Shown in pieces: positions 29,794-39,287 of a DNA stretch of 64,000 nucleotides. Numbering within the stretch: the stretch's first letter is position 1; each line of letters begins with the position of its first letter. The translations under genes were made by a program, and so were the position numbers. The stretch spans positions 1 through 64,000 of the forward strand of contig JAQXIO010000027.1 of NCBI GenBank assembly GCA_029007825.1, in the 5' to 3' direction. Below the pieces are notes generated by a model that had not been told where the DNA came from, did no database searches, and worked only from the letters and a program-made list of their open reading frames with translations. This DNA comes from Bacteroidales bacterium. GTDB taxonomy: Bacteria > Bacteroidota > Bacteroidia > Bacteroidales > JAQXIO01.

Positions 29794-30618
29794 ATGGGAA
29801 TACGTAAATTGAAGCCCACAACTCCGGGGCAGAGACACAAAGTTATTGGTGCATTTGATAAGATCACTGCAAGTGTACCAGAGAAGTCTCTTGTAGTTGG
29901 TAAAACTAAATCTGGCGGACGAAATAACCAAGGTAAAATGACCATGCGTTATCTCGGAGGCGGACACAAACAAAAGTACAGATTTATCGATTTCAAGAGA
30001 AGTAAAGATGGAATTCCTGCAGTAGTAAAGACAATTGAATATGATCCGAACAGATCGTCTCGTATTGCTTTGCTATTTTATGCCGATGGTGAAAAGACTT
30101 ATATCGTAGCACCAGACGGTTTGACAGTGAACCAGACAGTGATGTCGGGATCTAATGCGGCTCCCGAAGTTGGGAATTGTTTGCCTTTGGCAGATATTCC
30201 TGTAGGTACAATTATTCATAACATCGAATTGCGTCCGGGACAAGGAGCTAAACTTGTTCGTTCGGCAGGTGTTTTTGCTCAGCTGACTTCGAAAGAAGGA
30301 GCATATGCCATTATAAAAATGCCTTCAGGTGAGACCAGAAAAATTTTAGCTACATGTAAGGCTACTATTGGAAGTGTCGGCAATTCAGATCACGCTCTTG
30401 AAAAATCAGGAAAGGCTGGTCGTTCTAGATGGCTTGGACGTCGTCCTCATAACCGTGGTGTTGTAATGAATCCTGTAGATCACCCGATGGGTGGTGGTGA
30501 AGGACGTGCTTCTGGAGGACATCCGAGATCTCGTACAGGCCTTTATGCTAAGGGCTTGAAGACAAGAGCTCCGAAGAAACATTCTTCGAAATATATTATT
30601 GAGAGAAGAAAGAAGTAA
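29794..30618 (+). CDS. rplB: 50S ribosomal protein L2
   Basis: uL2 of 274 residues, needed for subunit joining and peptidyl transferase activity. The highly conserved [15 protein letters not shown] segment with the functionally important histidine is intact, and the C-terminus is basic. Confidence 0.98.
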   Translation: MGIRKLKPTTPGQRHKVIGAFDKITASVPEKSLVVGKTKSGGRNNQGKMTMRYLGGGHKQKYRFIDFKRSKDGIPAVVKTIEYDPNRSSRIALLFYADGEKTYIVAPDGLTVNQTVMSGSNAAPEVGNCLPLADIPVGTIIHNIELRPGQGAKLVRSAGVFAQLTSKEGAYAIIKMPSGETRKILATCKATIGSVGNSDHALEKSGKAGRSRWLGRRPHNRGVVMNPVDHPMGGGEGRASGGHPRSRTGLYAKGLKTRAPKKHSSKYIIERRKK

Positions 30619-30637
30619 TCTGATTAATTGAAAAACT

Positions 30638-30907
30638 ATGAGTCGATCACTTAAAAAAGGCCCTTATATAAATGTCAAACTTGAAAAGAAAGTTTTGGCA
30701 ATGAATGAGTCAGGAAAAAAATCCGTTGTTAAGACTTGGGCGAGAGCGTCAATGATTTCGCCTGATTTTGTAGGCCATACGATTGCCGTACACAACGGAA
30801 ACAAATTTATTCCTGTATATGTAACTGAAAATATGGTTGGTCATAAACTGGGAGAGTTTTCACCGACGCGTAATTTCAGAGGTCATGCCGGTAACAAGAA
30901 AAAATAA
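30638..30907 (+). CDS. rpsS: 30S ribosomal protein S19
   Basis: uS19 of 89 residues, in the head of the 30S subunit with S13. [21 protein letters not shown] and [17 protein letters not shown] are diagnostic. A 41-nt spacer follows before rplV. Confidence 0.98.
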   Translation: MSRSLKKGPYINVKLEKKVLAMNESGKKSVVKTWARASMISPDFVGHTIAVHNGNKFIPVYVTENMVGHKLGEFSPTRNFRGHAGNKKK

Positions 30908-30948
30908 CAGGCATTTAGAATTTCTGGAAATGAATAAAATCAAATAAA

Positions 30949-31353
30949 ATGGGTGCTAGAAAAAGAATATCAGCTGAAAAAAGAAAGGAAGCTTTGAAAA
31001 GCCAATACTTTGCTAAGCTAAATAATGTTCCGACCTCTCCTAGAAAGATGCGCTTGGTTGCAGATATGGTGCGTGGTATGGAAGTATTTAAAGCTCTTGG
31101 CGTATTGAAGTTTTCAGCAAAAGAAGCTTCCGGTAGAATTGAAAAACTATTGCGCTCGGCTATTGCGAATTGGGAACAAAAGAATGAACGCAAGGCAGAA
31201 AGCGGAGAGTTGTATATCTCCTCTATCGCAGTAGATTCTGCAACAATGTTGAAACGTTTGCGTCCCGCTCCTCAAGGTCGTGGCTACAGAATACGCAAGC
31301 GTTCAAATCATGTGACTTTGTTTGTAGATACTAATAAAGAAACTCAAAATTAA
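30949..31353 (+). CDS. rplV: 50S ribosomal protein L22
   Basis: uL22 of 134 residues, whose beta-hairpin lines the exit tunnel. [14 protein letters not shown] and the hairpin segment [22 protein letters not shown] are typical. The sequence at the macrolide-sensitive hairpin shows no deletion. Confidence 0.97.
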   Translation: MGARKRISAEKRKEALKSQYFAKLNNVPTSPRKMRLVADMVRGMEVFKALGVLKFSAKEASGRIEKLLRSAIANWEQKNERKAESGELYISSIAVDSATMLKRLRPAPQGRGYRIRKRSNHVTLFVDTNKETQN

Positions 31354-31360
31354 TTGGCAG

Positions 31361-32101
31361 ATGGGACAAAAAGTTAACCCGATAAGTAATCGATTGGGAA
31401 TCATTCGTGGATGGGACTCCAATTGGTATGGTGGCGATAATTATGGTGATACTTTGTACGAAGACAGTAAAATCCGTAAATATTTGAATGCCCGTCTTGC
31501 CAAAGCGAGTGTATCTAGAATCGTTATCGAACGTACGTTAAAACTGGTAACGATTACTGTATGTACAGCACGTCCTGGTATTATTATCGGAAAAGGTGGT
31601 CAGGAAGTTGACCGATTGAAAGAAGAATTGAAAAAGATCACAGATAAAGAGGTCCAGATCAATATCTTTGAAGTAAAGCGTCCGGAATTGGATGCAGTAA
31701 TTGTGGCGAATAATATTGCCCGCCAGATTGAAGGTAAGATGGCTTATCGCAGAGCTATCAAAACAGCAATCTCATCAACGATGAGAATGGGGGCAGAAGG
31801 TATTAAAGTTCAGATTTCCGGTCGTTTGAACGGTGCGGAAATGGCTCGTTCTGAGATGTATAAAGAAGGTCGTACGCCTCTTCATACTTTACGTGCCGAT
31901 ATCGATTATGCTTTGGCAGAAGCTTTAACAAAGGTTGGTCTTATCGGTATTAAAGTTTGGATTTGCAGGGGAGAAGTTTACGGTAAACGTGATCTTGCAC
32001 CTCAGTTTGTTTCTTCAAAGGATAACAACAGAAGAAACGATGCTCCTGCCAACGGCGGAAGAGAACGTAACTTTAAGAGAAAAAAAACCACTAATCGATA
32101 A
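31361..32101 (+). CDS. rpsC: 30S ribosomal protein S3
   Basis: uS3 of 246 residues, part of the mRNA entry helicase. A KH domain contains [12 protein letters not shown], and the C-terminal domain includes [14 protein letters not shown] basic C-terminal tail follows. Confidence 0.98.
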   Translation: MGQKVNPISNRLGIIRGWDSNWYGGDNYGDTLYEDSKIRKYLNARLAKASVSRIVIERTLKLVTITVCTARPGIIIGKGGQEVDRLKEELKKITDKEVQINIFEVKRPELDAVIVANNIARQIEGKMAYRRAIKTAISSTMRMGAEGIKVQISGRLNGAEMARSEMYKEGRTPLHTLRADIDYALAEALTKVGLIGIKVWICRGEVYGKRDLAPQFVSSKDNNRRNDAPANGGRERNFKRKKTTNR

Positions 32102-32119
32102 CCATTAGATTTTTAGAAG

Positions 32120-32554
32120 ATGTTACAACCTAAAAAAACAAAATTTAGAAGGCAACAAAAAGGCCGTATGAAGGGATTAGCCCAGCGCGGTAATCAGTTG
32201 GCTTTTGGATCTTTTGGTATAAAGTCTTTGCAGGCGAAGTGGATTACAGGACGTCAGATTGAGGCGGCCCGTATTGCGGTAACTCGCTATATGCAGCGTC
32301 AGGGTCAGGTATGGGTTCGGATTTTCCCCGATAAACCTATTACAAAGAAACCCGCTGAAGTGCGTATGGGTAAAGGAAAAGGTTCTCCAGAGGGCTTTGT
32401 TGCTCCTGTTACCCCGGGAAGAATTATATTTGAGATCGAGGGTGTTCCTTTTGACGTAGCGAAAGAAGCACTTCGTCTGGCAGCTCAAAAGTTGCCGGTT
32501 ACAACTAAGTTTGTAGTTAGACACGATTTTGATTTACAAAACCAAACTGCGTAA
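32120..32554 (+). CDS. rplP: 50S ribosomal protein L16
   Basis: uL16 of 144 residues, near the A-site tRNA elbow. [19 protein letters not shown] and [20 protein letters not shown] are diagnostic. rpmC starts after 5 nt. Confidence 0.98.
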   Translation: MLQPKKTKFRRQQKGRMKGLAQRGNQLAFGSFGIKSLQAKWITGRQIEAARIAVTRYMQRQGQVWVRIFPDKPITKKPAEVRMGKGKGSPEGFVAPVTPGRIIFEIEGVPFDVAKEALRLAAQKLPVTTKFVVRHDFDLQNQTA

Positions 32555-32559
32555 TTGTT

Positions 32560-32757
32560 ATGAAGATAGCAGAAATAAAAGAGTTAAGCACGAAGGAGTT
32601 GCTTGAACGTGTAGATGCAGAAGTTGGTGCATTGTCTCAAATGAAGATTAACCACAGCATTTCACCGGTTGATAATCCTGCTCAGATTAAAAAGCAACGT
32701 AGGATGATTGCGCGAATGAAGACTATTCTGCGCGAAAGAGAATTAAATCAACAATAA
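32560..32757 (+). CDS. rpmC: 50S ribosomal protein L29
   Basis: uL29 of 65 residues, a helical protein next to L23 at the tunnel exit. [14 protein letters not shown] and [17 protein letters not shown] are typical. Confidence 0.96.
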   Translation: MKIAEIKELSTKELLERVDAEVGALSQMKINHSISPVDNPAQIKKQRRMIARMKTILRERELNQQ

Positions 32758-32768
32758 TTTTGAGCCTG

Positions 32769-33026
32769 ATGGAAGTGAGAAATTTAAGAAAAGAAAGAGT
32801 TGGTGTTGTTTCCAGCAATAAAATGGATAAGACCATTACCGTTGCCGTAAAATGGAAAGAAAAACACCCCATTTATGGTAAGTTCGTTAATAAAACGAAG
32901 AAATTCCATGCTCATGACGAGAAGAATGAATGCAACATCGGCGATACCGTAAGAATTATGGAAACTCGTCCTCTGAGTAAGTTGAAAAGATGGAGATTAA
33001 CAGAAATTATTGAAAGAGCTAAGTAA
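32769..33026 (+). CDS. rpsQ: 30S ribosomal protein S17
   Basis: uS17 of 85 residues, an OB-fold primary binder of 16S r[22 protein letters not shown] and [13 protein letters not shown] are diagnostic. The frame opens at TTG 32760, but ATG 32769 matches the family start. rplN starts 2 nt after the stop. Confidence 0.97.
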   Translation: MEVRNLRKERVGVVSSNKMDKTITVAVKWKEKHPIYGKFVNKTKKFHAHDEKNECNIGDTVRIMETRPLSKLKRWRLTEIIERAK

Positions 33027-33028
33027 TT

Positions 33029-33394
33029 ATGATACAACAAGAATCAAGATTAACTGTTGCCGATAACAGCGGTGCCAAAGAAGCTCTTTGTATCCGTGTA
33101 TTAGGCGGAACCAGAAGACGTTATGCATCTGTCGGCGATGTGATTGTAGTTGCAATTAAAAGCACAATCCCATCAAGTGATATAAAGAAAGGTGCTGTAT
33201 CGAAAGCTGTTATTGTACGTACGAAGAAGGAAGTTCGCCGTCCTGACGGTTCTTATATCCGTTTTGATGACAATGCCTGTGTACTGTTGAACAATGCCGG
33301 TGAGATCAGAGGAAGCCGTATTTTTGGACCTGTTGCTCGTGAACTACGTGCTTCAAATATGAAAATCGTTTCACTTGCACCCGAAGTACTTTAA
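33029..33394 (+). CDS. rplN: 50S ribosomal protein L14
   Basis: uL14 of 121 residues, at the subunit interface and the docking site of silencing factor Rsf[19 protein letters not shown] and [13 protein letters not shown] are typical. It precedes the interrupted rplX by 18 nt. Confidence 0.98.
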   Translation: MIQQESRLTVADNSGAKEALCIRVLGGTRRRYASVGDVIVVAIKSTIPSSDIKKGAVSKAVIVRTKKEVRRPDGSYIRFDDNACVLLNNAGEIRGSRIFGPVARELRASNMKIVSLAPEVL

Positions 33395-33412
33395 TATTAA
33401 AAACTTTAGGTA

Positions 33413-33733
33413 ATGAGTAAATTACATATAAAGAAGGGCGATATTGTATTTGTTAATGCCGGGGAAGACAAAGGTAAGACCTGAAGAGTCCTGGAAGTTC
33501 GCATAAAACAGCAAAGAGCTGTAGTGGAATGTGTTAACATGGTATCAAAGCATACCAAGCCCAATGCCAAGAATCCTCAGGGAGGAATTGAACATAAGGA
33601 GGCTCCGATACATATTTCTAATCTTAATGTCGTAGATCCGAAAAGCGGAAAACCGACACGGATCGGAAGAAAACTGAATGCTGACGGAGCTTTGGTACGT
33701 TATTCAAAAAAATCAGGAGAGGAGATCAAATAA
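33413..33733 (+). pseudogene. rplX: 50S ribosomal protein L24, interrupted by an in-frame TGA
   Basis: uL24 starts 50S assembly by binding the 5' end of 23S rRNA. The frame from ATG 33413 (MSKLHIKKGDIVFVNAGEDK) to TAA 33731-33733 is 106 codons, the usual length, and is conserved throughout. Codon 24, at 33482-33484, is TGA where the KOW motif has its invariant glycine (GKT-stop-RVLEV). One change, GGA to TGA, explains it. Downstream residues show no decay. Internal GTG (33524) or ATG (33539) codons could restart translation but would lose the KOW motif. A sequencing or assembly error is the simplest explanation, with recent mutation or readthrough as alternatives. The TAA overlaps the rplE start codon. 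Confidence 0.9.
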
Positions 33734-34287
33734 TGAACACTGCCAATCTTAAGAAAGAATATCAGGAGAGAATCGCTCCTGCGCTCATGAAGGAATTTAG
33801 CTACAAGTCAAAGATGCAGGTTCCTGTATTGAAAAAAATAGTAATTAACCAAGGTCTTGGAGTTGCAGTTGCCGATAAGAAACTTATTGATGTTGCTATC
33901 GGGGAACTCACTACTATTACAGGCCAGAAAGCAGTAGCAACCCTCTCCCGTAAGGATATTTCTAACTTTAAGTTAAGAAAAAAGATGCCTATCGGAGTTA
34001 TGGTAACACTGAGACGCGAAAAAATGTATGAGTTTTTGGAAAGGCTCGTTCGTATCGCATTGCCTCGTATCAGAGACTTTAAGGGCATTGAAAGTAAGCT
34101 GGACGGAAGAGGAAATTATACATTAGGTATTCAAGAGCAAATCATTTTCCCGGAAATAAATATTGATAATATTACTAAAATGTTGGGAATGAATATTACC
34201 TTTGTAACCTCTGCCAAAACAGATGAGGAAGGTTATGCCCTATTGAGAGAGTTCGGATTGCCTTTTAAAAACGCAAAAAAAGATTGA
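33733..34287 (+). CDS. rplE: 50S ribosomal protein L5
   Basis: uL5 of 184 residues, a 5S rRNA binder that contacts P-site t[19 protein letters not shown]-like VADKKLID, and [18 protein letters not shown] are typical. Its ATG shares one base with the rplX stop (TAATG), implying coupled translation, so a true stop in rplX would be expected to reduce L5. Confidence 0.97.
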   Translation: MNTANLKKEYQERIAPALMKEFSYKSKMQVPVLKKIVINQGLGVAVADKKLIDVAIGELTTITGQKAVATLSRKDISNFKLRKKMPIGVMVTLRREKMYEFLERLVRIALPRIRDFKGIESKLDGRGNYTLGIQEQIIFPEINIDNITKMLGMNITFVTSAKTDEEGYALLREFGLPFKNAKKD

Positions 34288-34293
34288 TAAACT

Positions 34294-34563
34294 ATGGCTA
34301 AGGAATCAATGAAAGCCCGCGAGGTAAAAAGAGCAAGACTCGTTGCCAAATATGCTGCTAAAAGAGAGCAGCTTAAGAAAGAAGGCAATTACGAAGCTTT
34401 GCAGTTATTACCAAAAAATGCATCTCCTGTTCGTTTGCACAATCGTTGTAAAATGACTGGTAGACCGAAGGGATACGTCCGTGTTTTCGGTATATCACGT
34501 ATTCAGTTCAGAGAGATGGCTTCTGCCGGTTTAATTCCGGGAGTAAAGAAGGCTAGCTGGTAA
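34294..34563 (+). CDS. rpsN: 30S ribosomal protein S14
   Basis: uS14 of 89 residues, the longer zinc-free form: the CxxC pairs of short S14 are absent, and the C-terminal [18 protein letters not shown] core is intact. A 52-nt spacer with a hairpin separates it from rpsH. Confidence 0.97.
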   Translation: MAKESMKAREVKRARLVAKYAAKREQLKKEGNYEALQLLPKNASPVRLHNRCKMTGRPKGYVRVFGISRIQFREMASAGLIPGVKKASW

Positions 34564-34581
34564 ATTTATTGTTAAATATTG

Positions 34582-34596
34582 TTCGGAGAATCCGAA
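34582..34596 (+). promoter_or_regulatory. hairpin in the rpsN-rpsH spacer
   Basis: TTCGGA and TCCGAA form a perfect 6-bp stem around a GAA loop, 19 nt before the rpsH start. No T-run follows. S8 is the spc-operon repressor in E. coli (there it acts at rplE), so a regulatory role is possible but unproven. Confidence 0.45.
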
Positions 34597-34615
34597 TCAA
34601 TTTAATTTATTTTAT

Positions 34616-35011
34616 ATGACAGATCCAATTGCAGATTATCTGACAAGAGTGCGGAATGCGATAAAAGCGCAACATAGAGTTGTTGAGATCCCCGCCTCAA
34701 ATCTCAAAAAAGAGATTACTAAAATCCTTTTTGAAAAAGGATATATTTTAAATTACAAGTTTATTGAAGAAGGACCTCGTGGTTCTATTAAGATTGCATT
34801 AAAATACAATCCGGTAGACAAAGTAAATGCTATTAAGAAGTTGATCCGTATCTCTACTCCGGGTTTACGTAAGTATGTCGGATACAAAGATATGCCACGT
34901 GTGTTGAATGGATTAGGTGTTGCAATTCTTTCTACCTCTAAAGGGGTAATGACAGATAAAGAAGCCCGTGATCTTAAGATCGGTGGCGAGGTTTTGTGTT
35001 ACGTATATTAA
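34616..35011 (+). CDS. rpsH: 30S ribosomal protein S8
   Basis: uS8 of 131 residues, binder of 16S helix 21. MTDPIADYLTRVRNA and the C-terminal GVAILSTSKGVMTDKEA are diagnostic. rplF follows after 18 nt with a strong Shine-Dalgarno sequence in the gap. Confidence 0.98.
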   Translation: MTDPIADYLTRVRNAIKAQHRVVEIPASNLKKEITKILFEKGYILNYKFIEEGPRGSIKIALKYNPVDKVNAIKKLIRISTPGLRKYVGYKDMPRVLNGLGVAILSTSKGVMTDKEARDLKIGGEVLCYVY

Positions 35012-35014
35012 TGT

Positions 35015-35021
35015 AAGGAGG
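35015..35021 (+). promoter_or_regulatory. Shine-Dalgarno sequence of rplF
   Basis: AAGGAGG ends 8 nt before the rplF ATG. A full Shine-Dalgarno sequence is unusual in Bacteroidota, where most mRNAs lack one. Confidence 0.8.
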
Positions 35022-35029
35022 AAAGAAGA

Positions 35030-35581
35030 ATGTCAAGAATAGGAAAATTACCCATTCATATACCGAGTGGAGTTACCGTAAATATTAAGGATTCGGTAGT
35101 TACCGTGAAAGGGCCGAAAGGAGAACTTTCTCAGACTGTGAATCCAGATATAACCGTAACAATTGAAAATAATAATATAGTGTTGACCCGTCCGACAGAC
35201 GATATAGAGCATCGTTCATTGCATGGTTTGTACAGATCTTTGATCAATAACATGGTTATTGGTGTGTCTGAAGGTTACAAAAAAGAACTGGAGCTTGTCG
35301 GTGTAGGTTACCGTGCTTCCAATACAGGTCAGCTTCTGGACCTGGCGTTAGGGTACACACATAATATATATATGCAATTGCCTCCCGAAGTGAAGGTTGA
35401 AACGAAGAGCGAAAGGAATAAAAATCCTTTAATTCTTTTAGAGTCGGCTGACAAGCAACTTATTGGTCAAATATGTTCAAAAATCAGATCTTTCCGTATG
35501 CCCGAGCCTTACAAAGGAAAAGGTATCCGCTTTGTTGGGGAGGAAGTAAGAAGAAAGTCTGGTAAATCAGCAGGTAAGTAA
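35030..35581 (+). CDS. rplF: 50S ribosomal protein L6
   Basis: uL6 of 183 residues, at the factor-binding side of the 50S subunit. MSRIGKLPIHIPSGVTV, VGVGYRA and PEPYKGKGIRFVGEEVRRK are typical. Confidence 0.98.
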   Translation: MSRIGKLPIHIPSGVTVNIKDSVVTVKGPKGELSQTVNPDITVTIENNNIVLTRPTDDIEHRSLHGLYRSLINNMVIGVSEGYKKELELVGVGYRASNTGQLLDLALGYTHNIYMQLPPEVKVETKSERNKNPLILLESADKQLIGQICSKIRSFRMPEPYKGKGIRFVGEEVRRKSGKSAGK

Positions 35582-35604
35582 TCGTCAATTAATAAAGTAC
35601 GAAT

Positions 35605-35949
35605 ATGGTAACGAAAGATCTAAGAAGAATAAAAATCAAATATAGAGTACGTAAAAAAATTTCCGGAACACCGGAACGTCCTCGTTTGAGTGTATTTAGA
35701 AGCAATAAGCAGATCTATGCGCAGGTGATTGACGATATTAACGGAAAGACCTTGGCTGCTGCATCTTCTCTGGGAATTGATACGAAAGCCCCCAAGAAAG
35801 AGATTGCTGCTAAAGTAGGTGAAGCTATCGCGGCAAAGTCGATTGAAGCTGGTGTTCAGACTGTAGTGTTTGATCGTAACGGATATCTTTACCACGGGAG
35901 AGTTAGAGAATTAGCTGAAGCTGCACGTAAGGGCGGACTTAAATTTTAA
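35605..35949 (+). CDS. rplR: 50S ribosomal protein L18
   Basis: uL18 of 114 residues, a 5S rRNA binder. [20 protein letters not shown] and the C-terminal [20 protein letters not shown] are diagnostic. The last base of its TAA is the first of the rpsE ATG. Confidence 0.97.
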   Translation: MVTKDLRRIKIKYRVRKKISGTPERPRLSVFRSNKQIYAQVIDDINGKTLAAASSLGIDTKAPKKEIAAKVGEAIAAKSIEAGVQTVVFDRNGYLYHGRVRELAEAARKGGLKF

Positions 35950-36473
35950 TGACAATGGGCAAAGTAAATAATAGAGTTAAAACAACTACTGATCTTGAAT
36001 TGAAAGACAGACTTGTTGCCATCAATCGTGTGACAAAAGTTACGAAGGGAGGACGAACCTTCAGTTTTGCTGCGATTGTTGTAGTTGGTAATGAAGATGG
36101 TATTGTAGGTTGGGGTCTTGGTAAAGCCGGTGAAGTTACTGCTGCTATTGCCAAAGGCGTTGAAGCTGCAAAGAAAAATCTTGTTAAGGTTCCTGTATAT
36201 CGGGGAACAATACCTCACGAACAACTTTCTAAATTCGGTGGAGCTGAAGTATTTATTAAACCAGCCTCTCACGGTACTGGAGTTAAGGCCGGTGGTGCTA
36301 TGCGTGCCGTTCTGGAAAGCGTTGGAATCACCGATGTGTTAGCTAAATCGAAAGGCTCTTCTAACCCTCACAACTTGGTGAAGGCTACTATAGCAGCTTT
36401 AAGTGAGTTAAGAGACCCTCTGACTGTGGCACAGAACAGAGGTATTTCAGTAGAAAAAGTATTCAAAGGTTAA
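35949..36473 (+). CDS. rpsE: 30S ribosomal protein S5
   Basis: uS5 of 174 residues, involved in decoding accuracy and mRNA entry. [25 protein letters not shown] and [12 protein letters not shown] are typical. The start overlaps the rplR stop (TAATG); an ATG two codons later (35955) is an alternative. Confidence 0.97.
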   Translation: MTMGKVNNRVKTTTDLELKDRLVAINRVTKVTKGGRTFSFAAIVVVGNEDGIVGWGLGKAGEVTAAIAKGVEAAKKNLVKVPVYRGTIPHEQLSKFGGAEVFIKPASHGTGVKAGGAMRAVLESVGITDVLAKSKGSSNPHNLVKATIAALSELRDPLTVAQNRGISVEKVFKG

Positions 36474-36484
36474 TTTGTTTTAGT

Positions 36485-36661
36485 ATGGCAACTATTAAGA
36501 TAAAACAAGTAAGAAGTAGGATCAAATGTCCGAAAGATCAAAAATTGACTTTGGATGCACTTGGTCTAAGAAAGATGAATAGAGTGGTTGAACACGAAGC
36601 TACACCTTCTATTTTAGGTATGGTAGAGAAAGTAAAACACTTGGTTTCAATTATTGAATAA
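36485..36661 (+). CDS. rpmD: 50S ribosomal protein L30
   Basis: uL30 of 58 residues. The translation MATIKIKQVRSRIKCPKDQ continues with LDALGLRKMNRVVEHEATP, the L30 signature. It sits between rpsE (11 nt) and rplO (33 nt), the conserved position. Confidence 0.95.
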   Translation: MATIKIKQVRSRIKCPKDQKLTLDALGLRKMNRVVEHEATPSILGMVEKVKHLVSIIE

Positions 36662-36680
36662 GTAATAATCGATAAATAAA

Positions 36681-36686
36681 AAGGAG
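36681..36686 (+). promoter_or_regulatory. Shine-Dalgarno sequence of rplO
   Basis: AAGGAG ends 8 nt before the rplO ATG, one of the few clear Shine-Dalgarno sequences in the cluster. Confidence 0.7.
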
Positions 36687-36694
36687 AATACTAT

Positions 36695-37141
36695 ATGGAT
36701 TTGTCGAGTTTAAAACCTGCTGCAGGCTCTACTAAAACTGCAAAGAGAATTGGTAGAGGACCGGGTTCAGGATTAGGAGGAACTTCTACAAGAGGACATA
36801 AAGGAGCAAAATCACGTTCCGGATATTCAAAGAAAATCGGATTTGAAGGTGGTCAGATGCCTATACAGCGTCGTTTGCCTAAATTTGGATTCAAGAATAT
36901 TAACCGTGTAGAATATAAAGCTATTAATGTAGATTTGCTGCAGCAAATGGCAGAAGCAAATAAATTGACTAAAATTGATTTGCAGACTTTAATAGACGCC
37001 GGTTTTATTTCAAAAAATCAGAATGTTAAGATTTTAGGAAACGGAACGATTTCTGTTAAATTGGAAGTAGAAGCTCATGCTTTTTCTAAAAAAGCAGAAG
37101 AGCTGATTCAAGCTGTTGGTGGAACCGTAGTTAAACTCTGA
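36695..37141 (+). CDS. rplO: 50S ribosomal protein L15
   Basis: uL15 of 148 residues. The Gly/Arg-rich N-terminal extension (RIGRGPGSGLGGTSTRGHKG) threads into 23S rRNA, and FEGGQMPIQRRLPKFGF is diagnostic. secY follows after 4 nt. Confidence 0.98.
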   Translation: MDLSSLKPAAGSTKTAKRIGRGPGSGLGGTSTRGHKGAKSRSGYSKKIGFEGGQMPIQRRLPKFGFKNINRVEYKAINVDLLQQMAEANKLTKIDLQTLIDAGFISKNQNVKILGNGTISVKLEVEAHAFSKKAEELIQAVGGTVVKL

Positions 37142-37145
37142 TGTA

Positions 37146-38477
37146 ATGAGAGCAATTGAAACCTTAAAGAATATCTGGAAGATCGAAGAGCTTAGAAATA
37201 AGATTCTGATAACGTTTTTATTTGTAGCAATTTATAGATTAGGAACTTATATTGTACTTCCAGGTATTGATCCAGCTTCATTAACAGCATTAAGAGCCCA
37301 AACTCGCGGTGGGCTTTTGGCGTTGCTTGATATGTTCTCTGGAGGTGCTTTTTCCAATGCTTCTATTTTTGCATTGGGAATTATGCCTTACATCTCAGCA
37401 TCTATCGTGATGCAGTTATTGGCGATCGCAGTTCCTTCTTTCCAGAAATTGCAACGTGAAGGTGAAAGCGGAAGAAGAAAGATCAATCAATGGACACGGT
37501 ATCTGACCGTTGCTATTCTATTGTTTCAAGGCCCTTCTTATCTGGTGAATCTCAATGTACAGCTTAAAGCTGCAGGTGCTGATTTAGCGGGTGGTCTCTG
37601 GTTTACGGTTTCATCTACGATTATACTTGCCGCAGGAAGTATGTTTATCCTTTGGTTAGGTGAACGTATTACAGATAAGGGAATCGGAAACGGTGTTTCG
37701 TTCATCATTTTGGTAGGTATCATTGCTCGTTTACCACATTCATTATTTCAGGAGTTCATATCCAGAACAAGTGAAAAAACCGGAGGTTTGGTGATGTTTC
37801 TTTTCGAACTCGTATTTTTGTTGCTGGTTATTGCAGGAGCAATTTTATTGGTTCAAGGAACGCGTAGAGTGCCTGTACAATATGCAAAGCGTATCGTAGG
37901 AAATAAACAATATGGCGGGGCCCGTCAGTACATTCCGTTAAAAGTGAATGCTGCGAATGTGATGCCGATTATTTTTGCTCAGGCTATTATGTTTATACCT
38001 ATTACGATTGTAGGTTTTTCCAGTACGGAAGTAAGCAGTTTCTGGAGTGCATTTATGGATAATACAGGTTTCTGGTATAATTTCGTATTTGCTGTGTTAA
38101 TCATCCTGTTTACTTATTTCTATACTGCAATTACAATTAATCCGGGTATGATGGCTGACGATCTGAAACGGAATAACGGATTTATTCCCGGAGTTAAGCC
38201 TGGTAAACATACAAAAGAGTATCTTGATTCTATTATGGATAAAATTACACTTCCCGGTGCTATCTTTCTTGCAATTGTAGCAATTATGCCTTCTTTTGCC
38301 AGAATTGCCGGTGTAAGTATGGAATTTTCTCAATTTTTTGGAGGAACATCTTTGTTGATCCTTGTAGGTGTTGTATTAGACACTCTTCAACAGGTAGAAA
38401 GTCATCTTTTGATGAGACACTATGATGGACTTCTTAAGTCAGGAAGGATAAAAGGCCGTGCAGGTCTGGTAGCTTGA
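37146..38477 (+). CDS. secY: preprotein translocase subunit SecY
   Basis: SecY is the channel of the SecYEG translocon in the inner membrane. The 443-residue protein has ten predicted membrane segments. FLFVAIYRLGTYIVLPGID, DMFSGGAFSNASIFALGIMP (plug region) and the cytoplasmic loops with RRVPVQYAKR and NPGMMADDLKRNNGFIPG are typical. It ends in TGA. adk, which follows secY in many bacteria, is absent. map follows after 15 nt. Confidence 0.98.
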   Translation: MRAIETLKNIWKIEELRNKILITFLFVAIYRLGTYIVLPGIDPASLTALRAQTRGGLLALLDMFSGGAFSNASIFALGIMPYISASIVMQLLAIAVPSFQKLQREGESGRRKINQWTRYLTVAILLFQGPSYLVNLNVQLKAAGADLAGGLWFTVSSTIILAAGSMFILWLGERITDKGIGNGVSFIILVGIIARLPHSLFQEFISRTSEKTGGLVMFLFELVFLLLVIAGAILLVQGTRRVPVQYAKRIVGNKQYGGARQYIPLKVNAANVMPIIFAQAIMFIPITIVGFSSTEVSSFWSAFMDNTGFWYNFVFAVLIILFTYFYTAITINPGMMADDLKRNNGFIPGVKPGKHTKEYLDSIMDKITLPGAIFLAIVAIMPSFARIAGVSMEFSQFFGGTSLLILVGVVLDTLQQVESHLLMRHYDGLLKSGRIKGRAGLVA

Positions 38478-38492
38478 TATAGGGAATAAATA

Positions 38493-39275
38493 ATGATATA
38501 TCTTAAAACAGAGGAAGAGATTGAGTTGATGCGCCACGCAAATCGACTGGTGGGAAAAACACTGGGCGAAATTGCTAAGGTCATCGCTCCGGGTGTTACA
38601 ACATTAGAACTGGATAAGGTAGCTGATACCTTTATAAGAGATAATGGAGCGCGCCCCTCTTTTCTGGGCTATTCCGGTTTTCCTAATTCAATATGTGCAT
38701 CTGTAAACGAACAGGTTGTTCATGGAATACCATCTTCTTACAGACTTAAGGAAGGAGATGTCGTTTCGATAGATATAGGTACAGTTTTGAATGGTTACAA
38801 TGGTGATTCAGCCTATACGTTTTGTGTAGGAGAGGTGAGCGAGGAGGTAAAGCGTCTTCTTAAAGCCACAAAAGAATCGCTGTATAAAGGAATTGAGGTT
38901 GCAGTTGAAAATAATCGAATAGGTGATATCGGTGCTACGATTCAGCATTATTGCGAAGAACGTGGTTACAGCGTAGTTCGCGAGTTGGTAGGGCATGGTA
39001 TCGGAAAAGAAATGCATGAAGCTCCTGAAGTTCCGAATTACGGAAAAAGAGGCTATGGCCCTTTGTTGAGAAACGGCATGTGCATTGCAATAGAACCTAT
39101 GATTAATATGGGATCGCGAAATATTGTTATAGAAAAAGACGGATGGACTGTCCGGACAAGAGACAAAAAGCCTTCGGCTCATTTTGAACATACGATTGCG
39201 ATTCATAACGGTAAACCAGAGATTCTGTCAACATTCGAATATATAGAAGAAGTATTAGGAGAAGGAGAGTTTTAA
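38493..39275 (+). CDS. map: type I methionine aminopeptidase
   Basis: Map removes the initiator methionine from new proteins. The 260-residue enzyme keeps the pita-bread fold metal ligands: two Asp (SIDIGT and YNGDSAYTF), His in GHGIGKEMHE, Glu in IEPMINMG and Glu in EHTIAI. It lacks the N-terminal zinc finger of longer forms. Placement between secY and infA is conserved. Confidence 0.97.
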   Translation: MIYLKTEEEIELMRHANRLVGKTLGEIAKVIAPGVTTLELDKVADTFIRDNGARPSFLGYSGFPNSICASVNEQVVHGIPSSYRLKEGDVVSIDIGTVLNGYNGDSAYTFCVGEVSEEVKRLLKATKESLYKGIEVAVENNRIGDIGATIQHYCEERGYSVVRELVGHGIGKEMHEAPEVPNYGKRGYGPLLRNGMCIAIEPMINMGSRNIVIEKDGWTVRTRDKKPSAHFEHTIAIHNGKPEILSTFEYIEEVLGEGEF

Positions 39276-39287
39276 AATATAATTTAT

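Noticed and set aside
33482..33484. UGA in rplX as selenocysteine, pyrrolysine-type or glycine recoding
   Set aside because: The conserved residue is glycine, no selenocysteine element is visible, and many genes in the window use TGA as a normal stop. A reassigned code is therefore not supported.
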